A stretch of 64,000 nt of DNA from positions 248,001 through 312,000 of the forward strand of contig JAQYVX010000002.1 of assembly GCA_030145305.1 (NCBI GenBank), in the 5' to 3' direction. A program made the position numbers and the translations under genes. Position 1 is the stretch's first letter. Each line of letters begins with the position of its first letter. Positions 18,251 through 26,740 of this stretch are shown in pieces. The notes below the pieces were generated by a model. It did not search any database, had not been told where the DNA came from, and was given only the letters and a program-made list of their open reading frames with translations. This DNA is from Halarcobacter sp. Its GTDB lineage: Bacteria > Campylobacterota > Campylobacteria > Campylobacterales > Arcobacteraceae.

Positions 18251-18740
18251 CTTTAATTAAAAATTTACCTATTGATTTATCTTTTACAAGTTTTGAGGCA
18301 TCAACTACTACGCCATGCATTGCTAAATAAATTCCATCTTCGATATCAGCACTTAAAAAACCTAAAGCTTGGGAAAAATTCATTGTAGCTTCAACTTCAT
18401 CTATACTCATAGGAATCATAGCTGCTGTGAAAACGATTTTTCTATTTGTAATTTGAGTTTTCAAGAATGCTGACGTTAAATCAACAGTATCAGTTCCATG
18501 AATAATTATGATTTTATCATTTGTACTTTGTTTAACCGCATCTGTTATAATTTGTCTATCTTCATCTGTCATATCTAAACTATCTTTTGAAACTATATTT
18601 TTAATCTCAAACTCTACATTATGACAAGAAGAGATTATCTTATCAAGTGCTTTATTATCTTTTGGAACTTCTAACGCTCCTTTTATTGGATTATATCTTT
18701 TGTTAAAAGTACCACCTGTATTTATTATAGTTACTTTCAT
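18246..18740 (-). CDS. short asparaginase-like protein (N-terminal domain only)
   Basis: 164 residues covering just the N-terminal alpha/beta domain of L-asparaginases. Both catalytic threonine regions are present: IINTGGTFN near the start and HGTDTVDLT in the middle. The ordinary 330-residue enzymes have a second C-terminal domain, absent here, yet the reading frame ends cleanly in a shared terminator and shows no decay, so this is probably a natural short form. Whether it cleaves asparagine is unknown. Confidence 0.78.
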   Translation of the reverse strand: MKVTIINTGGTFNKRYNPIKGALEVPKDNKALDKIISSCHNVEFEIKNIVSKDSLDMTDEDRQIITDAVKQSTNDKIIIIHGTDTVDLTSAFLKTQITNRKIVFTAAMIPMSIDEVEATMNFSQALGFLSADIEDGIYLAMHGVVVDASKLVKDKSIGKFLIKE

Positions 18741-18758
18741 AATATCTACTTCCTTAAA

Positions 18759-19445
18759 TTAATTTTTTTCTTTTAGTACATATCCCTCTTGAGGAATATT
18801 TTTTATTATATTAACAGGGATTTTTGCACGTAATTCTTTAATAAAAGATTTTAGTGCATGGCTTGTCATTTCTTTGCTAGCCCATAACTCTTCTTCTATA
18901 TCTAAATAAGACAAAATCATACCTTTTTGGTTATATAAAAGTTCTAAGAACTCTTTTTCTCTTTTTCTTAAAAGTATAGGCTCTTCATTTTTATATATTA
19001 ATTCTCTTTTTTGTAAATTAAGCTGTAAATCTTCTGCTAGAAGAATTGGTTCATTTGCTTTATCCAAATATTTAAGAAGTGCTTCATTTAATTTTTTTAA
19101 ATTCAAAGGTTTTAAAATATAATGATTAATATTCAAATTTATTAATTCCATTAAATACTCTTCATTTGAATATGCTGTAAGCATAATTATAGTTGTAAGG
19201 GAATCATCTTTTCTAATTTTTCTTACAAGTTCAACACCATCACAATTTTTCATATGAATATCACTTAAAATGATTTTTGGCTTATACTCTAAATACATTT
19301 CATAAGCTTCTTGTCCATCACTTGCTTCATAAACCTCATTGAAATAATACTTTAAAGTATCTACAACAACTTTTCTAATACCCTCTTCATCTTCAACACA
19401 TAAAATAGGTATATTTTTTAACTCTTCTAATAAAATATCATTCAT
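18759..19445 (-). CDS. OmpR-type response regulator
   Basis: 228 residues. The N-terminal receiver domain has the acidic pocket in LCVEDEE, the phospho-acceptor Asp in ILSDIHMKN and a Lys in ILKPLNLKK. The C-terminal winged-helix domain (LLRKREKEFLELLY through KNIPQEGYVL) binds DNA. It overlaps the upstream kinase gene by 8 nt and is surely its partner. Confidence 0.93.
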   Translation of the reverse strand: MNDILLEELKNIPILCVEDEEGIRKVVVDTLKYYFNEVYEASDGQEAYEMYLEYKPKIILSDIHMKNCDGVELVRKIRKDDSLTTIIMLTAYSNEEYLMELINLNINHYILKPLNLKKLNEALLKYLDKANEPILLAEDLQLNLQKRELIYKNEEPILLRKREKEFLELLYNQKGMILSYLDIEEELWASKEMTSHALKSFIKELRAKIPVNIIKNIPQEGYVLKEKN

Positions 19446-20619
19446 ATTTTCCTACTTCTTCTATTAATACTATTTTGAAAACAGCACCTTCATTATCATT
19501 TTTAACACTTAACTCTCCACCCATATTTTTTTCAATAATTAATTTTGAAATATAAAGACCAAGCCCAGTTCCTTTTGAAGAATCTTTTGTAGAGTAATAT
19601 GGATCAAAAATCAAATCAAGATTTTCTTCTTTTATTCCACCAGCATTATCTTTTATAGTAATTATTGAATTTATGCCAAAAGATTCAATGACTAGAGAAA
19701 TTTTTGGTTTTTTTATCTTCTTTTCTACTAAAACATCTTTTGCATTTGCTATAAGATTTAAGATAACTTGTGAAAATTCAGTTGGATAACCAAAAAATTG
19801 CTTATTTTCTCTAATATCTAATTCTAATTTTATGGAACTATCTTCTAGAGAAGCAGTTACCAAACTAATAGCTTTTTTACAAGAATCCAGTATGTAAAAG
19901 TTTTCTTTTACCTTATCAGGTTTATAAAAATTCCTAAAATCATCAATAGTATTTGACATAAACTCAATCATTTTATCACTTCTTTCAATTGAGTTTAAGA
20001 TATGTTTGTCATTTACTTTTTTAAATCTAGTTGCAGTTTCTAACTCCATTAAAATACCAGAAAGTTCACTTAATGGCTGTCTCCATTGATGTGCAATCAT
20101 TGAAATCATAGAACCCATTCTTGCAAGTTTTGATTGCTCCAAAATAGCCTTATCTTTTCTTTTGGCTTCTTTTATACCTTCTTGCACCTCAAAAGCTAGA
20201 TTTTTATTTAATTTTTGGAGTTTATGCTCTTCATTTTTAACTTGTTGTTTATATTTTTTTACAATATCATTTATAATGGAAATCATTAAAAATGAAAAAA
20301 GTGTCATAAAAACAAGTAATGAAATAGTTAAGACAAGCATAAAGTCTTTAAACTCATTCTCTCTTTTTATAAACTCTTTTTTAGTTTTTAAAACTATTTT
20401 TTTTATATTTTCATTAATATTTTCATTAATATTTTCATTAATGTTCTTATTATTTAAATCACTTTTTTCTAAATATATTTTTTTATACTTTTCTACATCA
20501 TATTCTAAATTTTCATTTGAAAGTTTCAAATAATAAGAAACTGAGAAAAATGATAAAAATAATATACTAAAAAAAGGAATAATAATAGTAAAAAAAGGAA
20601 TTCCTTCTTTATTAAACAT
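19438..20619 (-). CDS. membrane sensor histidine kinase
   Basis: 393 residues. Two membrane spans (about 9-30 and 94-117) enclose a short 60-residue periplasmic loop; a coiled coil leads to the H-box MIAHQWRQPL with His177, then an HATPase domain ending in GTGLGLYISKLII. The periplasmic loop contains a tandem NINE repeat coded by three exact 12-bp DNA repeats (20407-20442). It is the first gene of a two-gene operon with the response regulator. The signal is unknown. Confidence 0.92.
   Translation of the reverse strand: MFNKEGIPFFTIIIPFFSILFLSFFSVSYYLKLSNENLEYDVEKYKKIYLEKSDLNNKNINENINENINENIKKIVLKTKKEFIKRENEFKDFMLVLTISLLVFMTLFSFLMISIINDIVKKYKQQVKNEEHKLQKLNKNLAFEVQEGIKEAKRKDKAILEQSKLARMGSMISMIAHQWRQPLSELSGILMELETATRFKKVNDKHILNSIERSDKMIEFMSNTIDDFRNFYKPDKVKENFYILDSCKKAISLVTASLEDSSIKLELDIRENKQFFGYPTEFSQVILNLIANAKDVLVEKKIKKPKISLVIESFGINSIITIKDNAGGIKEENLDLIFDPYYSTKDSSKGTGLGLYISKLIIEKNMGGELSVKNDNEGAVFKIVLIEEVGKYE
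20407..20442. repeat. three exact 12-bp tandem repeats inside the kinase gene
   Basis: ATTTTCATTAAT occurs three times head to tail. The repeats keep the reading frame and code for the NINE repeats of the periplasmic loop. Slippage would change loop length by four residues without a frameshift. Confidence 0.85.
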
Positions 20620-20680
20620 TTGAAAACCTTTGTTGTTATCTAGTTTAATATCATGTCCTATTTTTACTTAAAATTACTAA

Positions 20681-20705
20681 AAGCATAAGTTTTAAACTTA
20701 TGCTT
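20681..20705. terminator. hairpin at the 3' end of the alanine symporter gene
   Basis: AAGCATAAGTTT and AAACTTATGCTT make a 12-bp stem around a single T, overlapping the stop codon at 20698. A run of T follows on the plus strand; the minus-strand tail is less T-rich. Confidence 0.6.
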
Positions 20706-22146
20706 TGTTTTTTTCTCTTTCATCATTAATATTATCAACAATCTCTTTCCAAGTATATTTATCAATTTTAAATTCACTATAATCTTTGTATCTTAAAACT
20801 GGTTTTTTTCCTTCTTTTAATTGTCTATCATAACCTTTAATAAGTTGAAGAACAGGTTTATATAATATGGCAATAACAACTAAGTTAATAACAGCTAATA
20901 ATCCCATAGTTAAATCAGCAAAAGAGAAAATTGAAGTTAAATCTTGGAATGAACCCCAAACGATTAAAGCAATTGCTAATATTCTAAAAATATTAAAAGC
21001 TGTTGCATTCCCTTTTATAAAAAAGTTAAGAGAATTTTCTGCTAAATAATAGTTATATAACATTGAAGAAAAACCAAATAAAAATAAAGCAATAGTTACA
21101 AAATATCCACCTAAAGGACCAATATGCTCAATTAAAGCATTTTGAGTAAGTAATACTCCTTCAATACCGCTAACACCTGGAGTATAAACACCTGATAAAA
21201 GTATAATAAATGCTGTACAAGAACATAAAATAATCGTATCAATAAATACTGAAAAAGATTGAACAATTCCTTGTTGAACAGGATGTGCTACATAAGCAAC
21301 TGCTGCAACATTTGGAGCTGAACCAAGTCCTGCTTCATTTGAGAACATTCCTCTTTTCGCACCTTGTAAAATAACAGCACCAATTCCTCCACCAATTGCC
21401 GAGCTTGGACTAAATGCTTCAGTTACAATCATCGTTATTAAAGAAGGAATTTCACTTATGTTTAAAGCAATTATAACAATTGCAATTAATAAGTATCCAG
21501 CAGCCATAATTGGAACAATAACTTCTGAGAATCTACTAATTCTTTTAATACCACCAAAAATAGCTAAGGCAAAAACTACAGTCAAAATAGAACCTGTTAT
21601 CCAAGTAGGAATATCAAATGAAGATTGAAATGAAGTTGTAATAATAAAAGATTGAGTTGCATTAAAAGCAAAACCAAATGTAATCATAAGTAAAATTGAA
21701 ATTATAACACCAAGCCATCTTTGTCCTAAAGCTTTAGTTACATAATAAGCTGGCCCACCTCTATAAAGACAAGAGTCTTCTGCATCTTTTTCTTTATACA
21801 ATTGGGCTAAAGAACATTCAAAAAAACTTGTACTCATACCAATAAGACCAATAATCCACATCCAAAAAACAGCACCTGGACCACCTAAAGTAATAGCAAC
21901 TGCAACACCTGCAATATTTCCACCACCAACACGACCTGCGACACTTAACATAAGTGCTTGAAAAGAACTAATATGTCCTTGTTTATCGTGAGCTGTATCT
22001 CTTAAAATATTGAACATTTTAAAAAAATATCTAAACTGTACAAATCTTGAACTTATTGTAAAAAATATTCCTAAAGCTGGTAGTAAATATATTAATATAT
22101 TTCCCCAAATAAGATTATTTAAGAACTCATTAATTTCTGCTAACAT
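20698..22146 (-). CDS. alanine/glycine:cation symporter (AgcS family)
   Basis: 482-residue inner-membrane transporter importing alanine or glycine with Na+ or H+. Family marks include the N-terminal GRVGGGNIAGVAVAI, the GPGAVFWMWIIGLIGMSTSFFE segment, and AKRGMFSNEAGLGSAPN in the middle, with about ten membrane spans. AAGGAG precedes the start. Together with glutamate dehydrogenase it suggests amino-acid catabolism. Confidence 0.94.
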   Translation of the reverse strand: MLAEINEFLNNLIWGNILIYLLPALGIFFTISSRFVQFRYFFKMFNILRDTAHDKQGHISSFQALMLSVAGRVGGGNIAGVAVAITLGGPGAVFWMWIIGLIGMSTSFFECSLAQLYKEKDAEDSCLYRGGPAYYVTKALGQRWLGVIISILLMITFGFAFNATQSFIITTSFQSSFDIPTWITGSILTVVFALAIFGGIKRISRFSEVIVPIMAAGYLLIAIVIIALNISEIPSLITMIVTEAFSPSSAIGGGIGAVILQGAKRGMFSNEAGLGSAPNVAAVAYVAHPVQQGIVQSFSVFIDTIILCSCTAFIILLSGVYTPGVSGIEGVLLTQNALIEHIGPLGGYFVTIALFLFGFSSMLYNYYLAENSLNFFIKGNATAFNIFRILAIALIVWGSFQDLTSIFSFADLTMGLLAVINLVVIAILYKPVLQLIKGYDRQLKEGKKPVLRYKDYSEFKIDKYTWKEIVDNINDEREKNKA

Positions 22147-22215
22147 TAAATTCTCCTTTTTTATATAAGAATTTTAGCATTGAAAAGAGGGTTAAAAGTG
22201 TGATTGAAGTGTGTG

Positions 22216-22239
22216 AAGAGTAAGAAAAATCTTACTCTT
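22216..22239 (-). terminator. hairpin downstream of the 63-residue gene
   Basis: AAGAGTAAGA and TCTTACTCTT form a 10-bp stem with an AAAA loop just after the stop of the gene at 22246. No T-run follows in the minus direction, so it may be an RNA-stability hairpin. Confidence 0.45.
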
Positions 22240-22245
22240 ATTGTA

Positions 22246-22437
22246 TTATTTAAGTTTTTTTAGAAGTTTACTAAGCCATTTTTCTGCAGATTCAACATCT
22301 TCAAATCTTTGTGATTTAGCTACTTGGTCTTGACATTCATAGAATCTAACTCTAATTCCATCTTCTACGTGATCAATTTTTGTTCTTGTAATTCTTGCAA
22401 GATTTAAATTAACTCTATCATTTAATTTTACGAACAT
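22246..22437 (-). CDS. small conserved-looking protein, unknown function
   Basis: 63 residues, mixed charge, no membrane span. It starts MFVKLNDRVNLNLARIT and ends in a lysine-rich helix; the pattern suggests a small beta-plus-alpha domain. AAAGG precedes the start at proper distance and a hairpin follows, which supports expression. No family assigned. Confidence 0.6.
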   Translation of the reverse strand: MFVKLNDRVNLNLARITRTKIDHVEDGIRVRFYECQDQVAKSQRFEDVESAEKWLSKLLKKLK

Positions 22438-22532
22438 ATTCAGCCTTTATTTTATTAGTTTTTAAATTTTATTTAAAAATTATTCTAGCATTTCTACATT
22501 TACATTAATATTAAATTATAAAAGATCTTAAG

Positions 22533-22739
22533 CTAATTGTCTTTTCTTATATTCGTAATAGTCTTTCCTCCAATTGCATAATTATCACTTGAAACTTCAT
22601 CAATAGTTACTACACAAGTTTTTTCACCACGCTTGAAAATTTCAACAAAAGCAGAAGTTAATCTTTTGGCTAATTCCTCTTTTTGTTCTTTTGTAGCTCC
22701 TCCATCTTCATGTGTCATTTTTACATTAATAATTGGCAT
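22533..22739 (-). CDS. 4-oxalocrotonate tautomerase family protein
   Basis: 68 residues, the usual length of single-domain tautomerases. After Met removal Pro2 would be the catalytic N-terminal proline (MPIINVKM). The GATKEQKEELAKRLTSAF helix and the VVTIDEV strand fit the family. It follows the MFS gene by 14 bp with its own AAGGAG, so the two are co-transcribed. Substrate unknown. Confidence 0.85.
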   Translation of the reverse strand: MPIINVKMTHEDGGATKEQKEELAKRLTSAFVEIFKRGEKTCVVTIDEVSSDNYAIGGKTITNIRKDN

Positions 22740-22753
22740 TTTAATTTTTCTCC

Positions 22754-23944
22754 TTATAATTTTTTTTGCTCGTCACTCATAACAGTTTTTGAAAAAAGCA
22801 ATAATACAATACCACCAAAAACTATAAAGGCAGTTAAATATAAAGCATAATCATATGAGCCATATTTTTCAATAAAATAAACTGAATAAAGTGGCGCTAT
22901 AACTTGTCCTATTCCATAAGATGTAGTAACAGCTCCCATTAATACCACCGGGTTTTTAGCAGCAAGCTTTCCACTTAGATTCATAAACATTCCAACTAGT
23001 CCCACAAATGTTCCTCCAAATAAAACTCCTGAGAAAAGATTTAAATAAATATTTGAAGTCATTGTTGGTATTAAAATACCAATCATTTGAATAAATAAAG
23101 TAATTATAATTATATTTACACTTCCATATTTATGTGCTAATCTCATCCAAATAATACAAGAAGGAATTCCAGCAAGTCCAACTAAGGTCCAAGTCAAATT
23201 TCCATAGCCTTCTAAGCCTTCAAGTGAATTGATAATATCAGGTAAAAAAGTTCCTTGAACTACAAAGCCTACTCCTTCTGTAAAATAAGCCATGATAATT
23301 AAAATCACAAAAAAACTAAAAAGTGATTTATCAAATTTATGTTTTACAACTTTTGTCTTTATTTTTTTATCAAAAGATAAAATATACATAGCATAAAAGG
23401 ATGCAAGGCTAGCAAAGATAGTTAAAATTATCCAAGAATCTTGCCAAGAACCTCCATTGCTTAATACAGCCCTTGAGATCAAATCTGTACTTAATATTGA
23501 AAAACCTATTCCACTAAAATGTATTCCCATTGCTTTTGTTTTATTTTCAAAACTGAGTTTTGTCATTACAATAGCAGCTCCTACTACAAAAACCATAGCA
23601 GCTGCAAATCCTGCTAAAATTCTTGAAACAAACCAAATAGTTGTATCTGTTGTAATCCCTAAAATAAGAGTTGTTAAAATAGCTAAAACTATTCCAAATC
23701 TAAAAAGAATTACTTTTTGGTTTATATCTTTTATAAACATAGAAAAAATTGAACCGCTTAAATATCCTGCAAAATTCACTGAGGCTAAGACACCTGCAAA
23801 AGTTACACTTATTTGGCTTTCAAGCATAGGAGGGAGTAAAGAAGTAAAAGCAAACCTAGCAACTCCAAGACCAATAATTACAGAAAGAATTCCTGCAATT
23901 AATATTGAAGTATTATTGTTTCTATCAAGTAATCTTAAATTCAT
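22754..23944 (-). CDS. MFS transporter, YbfB-like
   Basis: 396 residues, 12 predicted membrane spans. The start (GLGVARFAFTSLLPPML) and the loop SGSIFSMFIKDIN match YbfB/YjiJ-type major facilitator proteins, whose substrates are mostly unknown. AAGGGAAAG precedes the start. It is divergent from a LysR gene across a 43-bp palindrome and is followed by a tautomerase, a typical regulated small-molecule module. Confidence 0.85.
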   Translation of the reverse strand: MNLRLLDRNNNTSILIAGILSVIIGLGVARFAFTSLLPPMLESQISVTFAGVLASVNFAGYLSGSIFSMFIKDINQKVILFRFGIVLAILTTLILGITTDTTIWFVSRILAGFAAAMVFVVGAAIVMTKLSFENKTKAMGIHFSGIGFSILSTDLISRAVLSNGGSWQDSWIILTIFASLASFYAMYILSFDKKIKTKVVKHKFDKSLFSFFVILIIMAYFTEGVGFVVQGTFLPDIINSLEGLEGYGNLTWTLVGLAGIPSCIIWMRLAHKYGSVNIIIITLFIQMIGILIPTMTSNIYLNLFSGVLFGGTFVGLVGMFMNLSGKLAAKNPVVLMGAVTTSYGIGQVIAPLYSVYFIEKYGSYDYALYLTAFIVFGGIVLLLFSKTVMSDEQKKL

Positions 23945-23965
23945 AATTCTTTCCCTTATTTATAT

Positions 23966-24008
23966 ATATTTGACATATTATCACCTAAAGTGATAGAATG
24001 TCAAATAT
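23966..24008. promoter_or_regulatory. nested palindrome between the MFS and LysR genes
   Basis: Outer arms ATATTTGACAT (23966-23976) and ATGTCAAATAT (23998-24008) and inner arms TATCAC (23979-23984) and GTGATA (23990-23995) share the same centre, 23987. Three further GTGATA copies occur at 24015, 24022 and 24037, the last overlapping the LysR start codon. This is a strong candidate LysR operator for both divergent genes. Confidence 0.7.
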
Positions 24009-24041
24009 AAAATCGTGATAAGTGATATAAGGAAAAGTGAT

Positions 24042-24869
24042 ATGGATTCAAATTTATTAAAAGTATTTGTAGCAGTTGCCAATAATAAGAGTATTTCCCT
24101 AGGAGCTTTAGAGCTTGGCTTTGCCCAATCTAACGTTACTTCAAGAATTAAACAGCTTGAAAAATCCATTGGACTAACACTTTTTCATCGTATTCCTAAA
24201 GGTGTAATTCTAACACCAGAAGGAGAAAAACTTTTTAAGCATGCAATTGAAATTGTACACAAAGTAGAAAATGCAGTCTTAGATATGCAAAATATTCAAG
24301 AACAAAAAAAATTAATTGTAGGTTCGACTGATTGTAATGCAGCGGTGAGGATTTCTACTTTTTTAGTAAAAATTCACAAAGATTATCCAAATACCCAATT
24401 AGAACTTCTAACAGGAACAACTAGAGATATTATTCAATTAATTTTAAATTATAAAGTTGATATAGCTTTTGTAAGTGGAGAACCTTTAAATGATGAATTA
24501 ATAATCTTAAAAAAATATGAAGAAGAAATTGCAATTTTGGAACCCAAAGACACAAATGCCCCAAATGTGATTTTATCTTTTAAAGAAGGTTGTGCTTATG
24601 ATGAGTTTTTAAAAAACCATTACAAACGAAAAGGTGAAATTATTGAAAAAAGCTTAGCCTTTGGTAGTTTAGAAACAATTTTAGCTTGTGTAAAATCAGG
24701 TATGGGAAAAACTTTGCTTCCTACAAATCTTGTAGAAAAATTAGGATATATAGAAGATTTAAAAATTACAAAACTGGATAAAAAAACTGCTTATATACCT
24801 ACTTGTTTGGTATGTAGAAAAGACTCTATTCCAAAAATTAGTGAGTATTTAAAAAAGATGGAATTCTAA
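24042..24869 (+). CDS. LysR-family transcriptional regulator
   Basis: 275 residues from ATG 24042, which has AAGGAAAAG upstream; an earlier in-frame ATG at 24015 has no ribosome-binding site and would start within the operator repeats. The N-terminal helix-turn-helix (LLKVFVAVANNKSISLGALELGFAQSNVTSRIKQLEKSIG) is followed by an effector-binding domain. It is divergent from the MFS/tautomerase pair, which it probably controls along with itself. Confidence 0.92.
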   Translation: MDSNLLKVFVAVANNKSISLGALELGFAQSNVTSRIKQLEKSIGLTLFHRIPKGVILTPEGEKLFKHAIEIVHKVENAVLDMQNIQEQKKLIVGSTDCNAAVRISTFLVKIHKDYPNTQLELLTGTTRDIIQLILNYKVDIAFVSGEPLNDELIILKKYEEEIAILEPKDTNAPNVILSFKEGCAYDEFLKNHYKRKGEIIEKSLAFGSLETILACVKSGMGKTLLPTNLVEKLGYIEDLKITKLDKKTAYIPTCLVCRKDSIPKISEYLKKMEF

Positions 24870-24872
24870 TAG

Positions 24873-24903
24873 AAAGATGAAACTGTATTATAGCTTCATC
24901 TTT
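24873..24903. terminator. bidirectional terminator, LysR / lhgO
   Basis: AAAGATGAA and TTCATCTTT form a 9-bp stem with a 13-nt interior that can pair further (CT with AG). It lies between two convergent stops. Confidence 0.65.
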
Positions 24904-24909
24904 ATACTA

Positions 24910-26130
24910 TTAAAAAGGCATTGAAGAAGAATCTTTCTTCTGTTTTTTAAGGATATGTTCTTCAACTACCCAATTAGCAAAAGGTATTGAGGAAGTGAAA
25001 GCTGGGCTAACAGCATTTAAAACGTGAACTGAATTATTATCAGATTCTACTACAAAATCCTGAACTAACTCTAAAGTTTTTTTATTTAATAATTGGGCCC
25101 TAATTCCAGGAGTACTCCAAGAATCAAATTTTGTATCATCCATATTTTTTGTTAAGCCCTTAGCTAAGGATTTTAAATATGTAGAGTAATATTTTTTCAC
25201 TTCACTATATGCTAAACGTCTAAATCCAAAGGCATTTGTTAAAAATAGTTTTGCTTCATAATAAATTATTTGGAAAAACTCTTTTAAATTAAAATTTGAA
25301 AAACCTTTATAGTTTTCTCTCCAAAATGCAGGTATTGCAGTTGGCCCTATTTTCGCTTCATTATCTACTGTTAAAGTAAAATGAACTCCTAAAAAAGGGT
25401 TATCAAGATTTGGAACAGGATAAATATTAGTTTTAAGACTTGCTTGATTATTTTTATCTTTTAAATAAATTCCTTTAAAAGGAATAATCACAAAATTTTT
25501 TGAAAATCCAAAATCATTTGCTATTTTATCTGCATATAATCCTGCACAATTTATTATCTTTTTTGCTTCAAACTCACCTTTACTTGTTTTTATTTTATTA
25601 CCCTTAGAAGATTCGTATTTACAATCTAAAATAAGTTTAACTCCCTGTTCTTGGATTACTTTTGCAAACTCTTTTGTTACTTCTTTAGGATTTACAGTTG
25701 CAGTACTTGGACATAAAAGTGCTTTTTTAAAAGTTTTCACATTTGAATAGAGTTCATCTAGTTGTTTTTCATCTAACCATTTTAGTTCAACTCCATTTAT
25801 ATCACCTCTTCTTTTTAACTCTTCTAAGCCTTCAACTTCTTTTGAATTTTGAGCAACAACTACTTTTTGGCAAGGATTAACACTCAAATTTCTCTCTTTA
25901 CAAAAATCTTTTAATGCTTGATTTCCCTCTTTTGTGAACTTTGCTTTTAAAGAGTTTGCAGTATAATAAAAACCTGCATGCAAAACACCTGAATTTCTAC
26001 CACTACTATGCATAGCAACTTCTTCTTCTTTTTCTATTACTAGAATTTTAGAATCTTGAAATCTTTGTTTTAAATTTTTTGCAATATTAAGCCCAATAAT
26101 CCCAGCCCCAATAATTATATAATCATACAT
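24910..26130 (-). CDS. lhgO: L-2-hydroxyglutarate oxidase
   Basis: 406-residue FAD enzyme oxidising L-2-hydroxyglutarate to 2-oxoglutarate, passing electrons to the respiratory chain. It has the N-terminal Rossmann motif GAGIIGLNIAKNL, the family segment HSSGRNSGVLHAGFYY, and the C-terminal GIRAQL and NAVSPAFTSS flavin regions. It is the last gene of an operon with a TAXI-TRAP transporter and a LUD protein (5 bp from the latter), suggesting import and oxidation of a hydroxy-dicarboxylate. Confidence 0.9.
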   Translation of the reverse strand: MYDYIIIGAGIIGLNIAKNLKQRFQDSKILVIEKEEEVAMHSSGRNSGVLHAGFYYTANSLKAKFTKEGNQALKDFCKERNLSVNPCQKVVVAQNSKEVEGLEELKRRGDINGVELKWLDEKQLDELYSNVKTFKKALLCPSTATVNPKEVTKEFAKVIQEQGVKLILDCKYESSKGNKIKTSKGEFEAKKIINCAGLYADKIANDFGFSKNFVIIPFKGIYLKDKNNQASLKTNIYPVPNLDNPFLGVHFTLTVDNEAKIGPTAIPAFWRENYKGFSNFNLKEFFQIIYYEAKLFLTNAFGFRRLAYSEVKKYYSTYLKSLAKGLTKNMDDTKFDSWSTPGIRAQLLNKKTLELVQDFVVESDNNSVHVLNAVSPAFTSSIPFANWVVEEHILKKQKKDSSSMPF

Positions 26131-26134
26131 TTTT

Positions 26135-26740
26135 TTAATATCCTAACTCTTCATTTACTAAGATAATAGTTATTCTATCTTTTTCATCTGCTTTAATATA
26201 TGAAAATTTATTTGCAATATTATCAAGATTGTGTCGTGGCTCTTTACCATTTATTTTTGCTAAATTATTCATTCTATCAACATTTTTTGTAGCTGCTACT
26301 TCCATTAATCTTTTAAAACCATCTTCTAAAGTATCAACTATTTTATTAACCCCAGCAACTACTAAAACTTTTTTAGGTCCAAAAATTAAAGCTGCTACTC
26401 TATTTCCACTTCCATCAGCATTTACAAGTTTTCCATCTCTTGTAATAGCGTTTGTTCCTGTTACATAAAGATCAGTTAACATTCCTTTTCTTCTTCTATT
26501 GGTATTCTCTTCCATTGTAATACCTTTTTCATACTGATTAAAAAGAGTTATCTCTTCTTTTTCTGATTTTTCTATTAGATAATCTAATAAACCAATCTCT
26601 TTTACAGTAGTTGAACCACCAAGACCAACACTCATACAACTTTTAATCATTGATGTTCCCAGAGTAAAAGCTTCTTCTTTTGTTTGTACAAAATGAACTT
26701 TGTAGCCACAATTTTCTAAGGTATTAATTAATACTTGCAT
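26135..26740 (-). CDS. LUD-domain protein (LutC-like fold)
   Basis: 201 residues of the LUD/DUF162 family, related to LutC of the L-lactate utilisation complex. Recognisable parts are SVGLGGSTTVKEIGL, TDLYVTGTNAITRDGKLVNADGSGNRVAALIFGP and VVAGVNKIV. Its start overlaps the TRAP permease stop by 17 nt and its stop is 5 bp from lhgO, so it acts with them. Its biochemical role is not established; a helper in hydroxy-acid oxidation is a reasonable inference. Confidence 0.8.
   Translation of the reverse strand: MQVLINTLENCGYKVHFVQTKEEAFTLGTSMIKSCMSVGLGGSTTVKEIGLLDYLIEKSEKEEITLFNQYEKGITMEENTNRRRKGMLTDLYVTGTNAITRDGKLVNADGSGNRVAALIFGPKKVLVVAGVNKIVDTLEDGFKRLMEVAATKNVDRMNNLAKINGKEPRHNLDNIANKFSYIKADEKDRITIILVNEELGY

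Noticed and set aside
20162-20533. 123-residue plus-strand open frame
   Set aside because: It lies fully antisense to the kinase gene, has no ribosome-binding site and a composition of Phe/Ser/Leu expected from antisense of a Lys/Glu-rich coiled coil.
23457-23993. 178-residue plus-strand open frame
   Set aside because: Antisense to the MFS gene, which has clear family motifs; no start signal.
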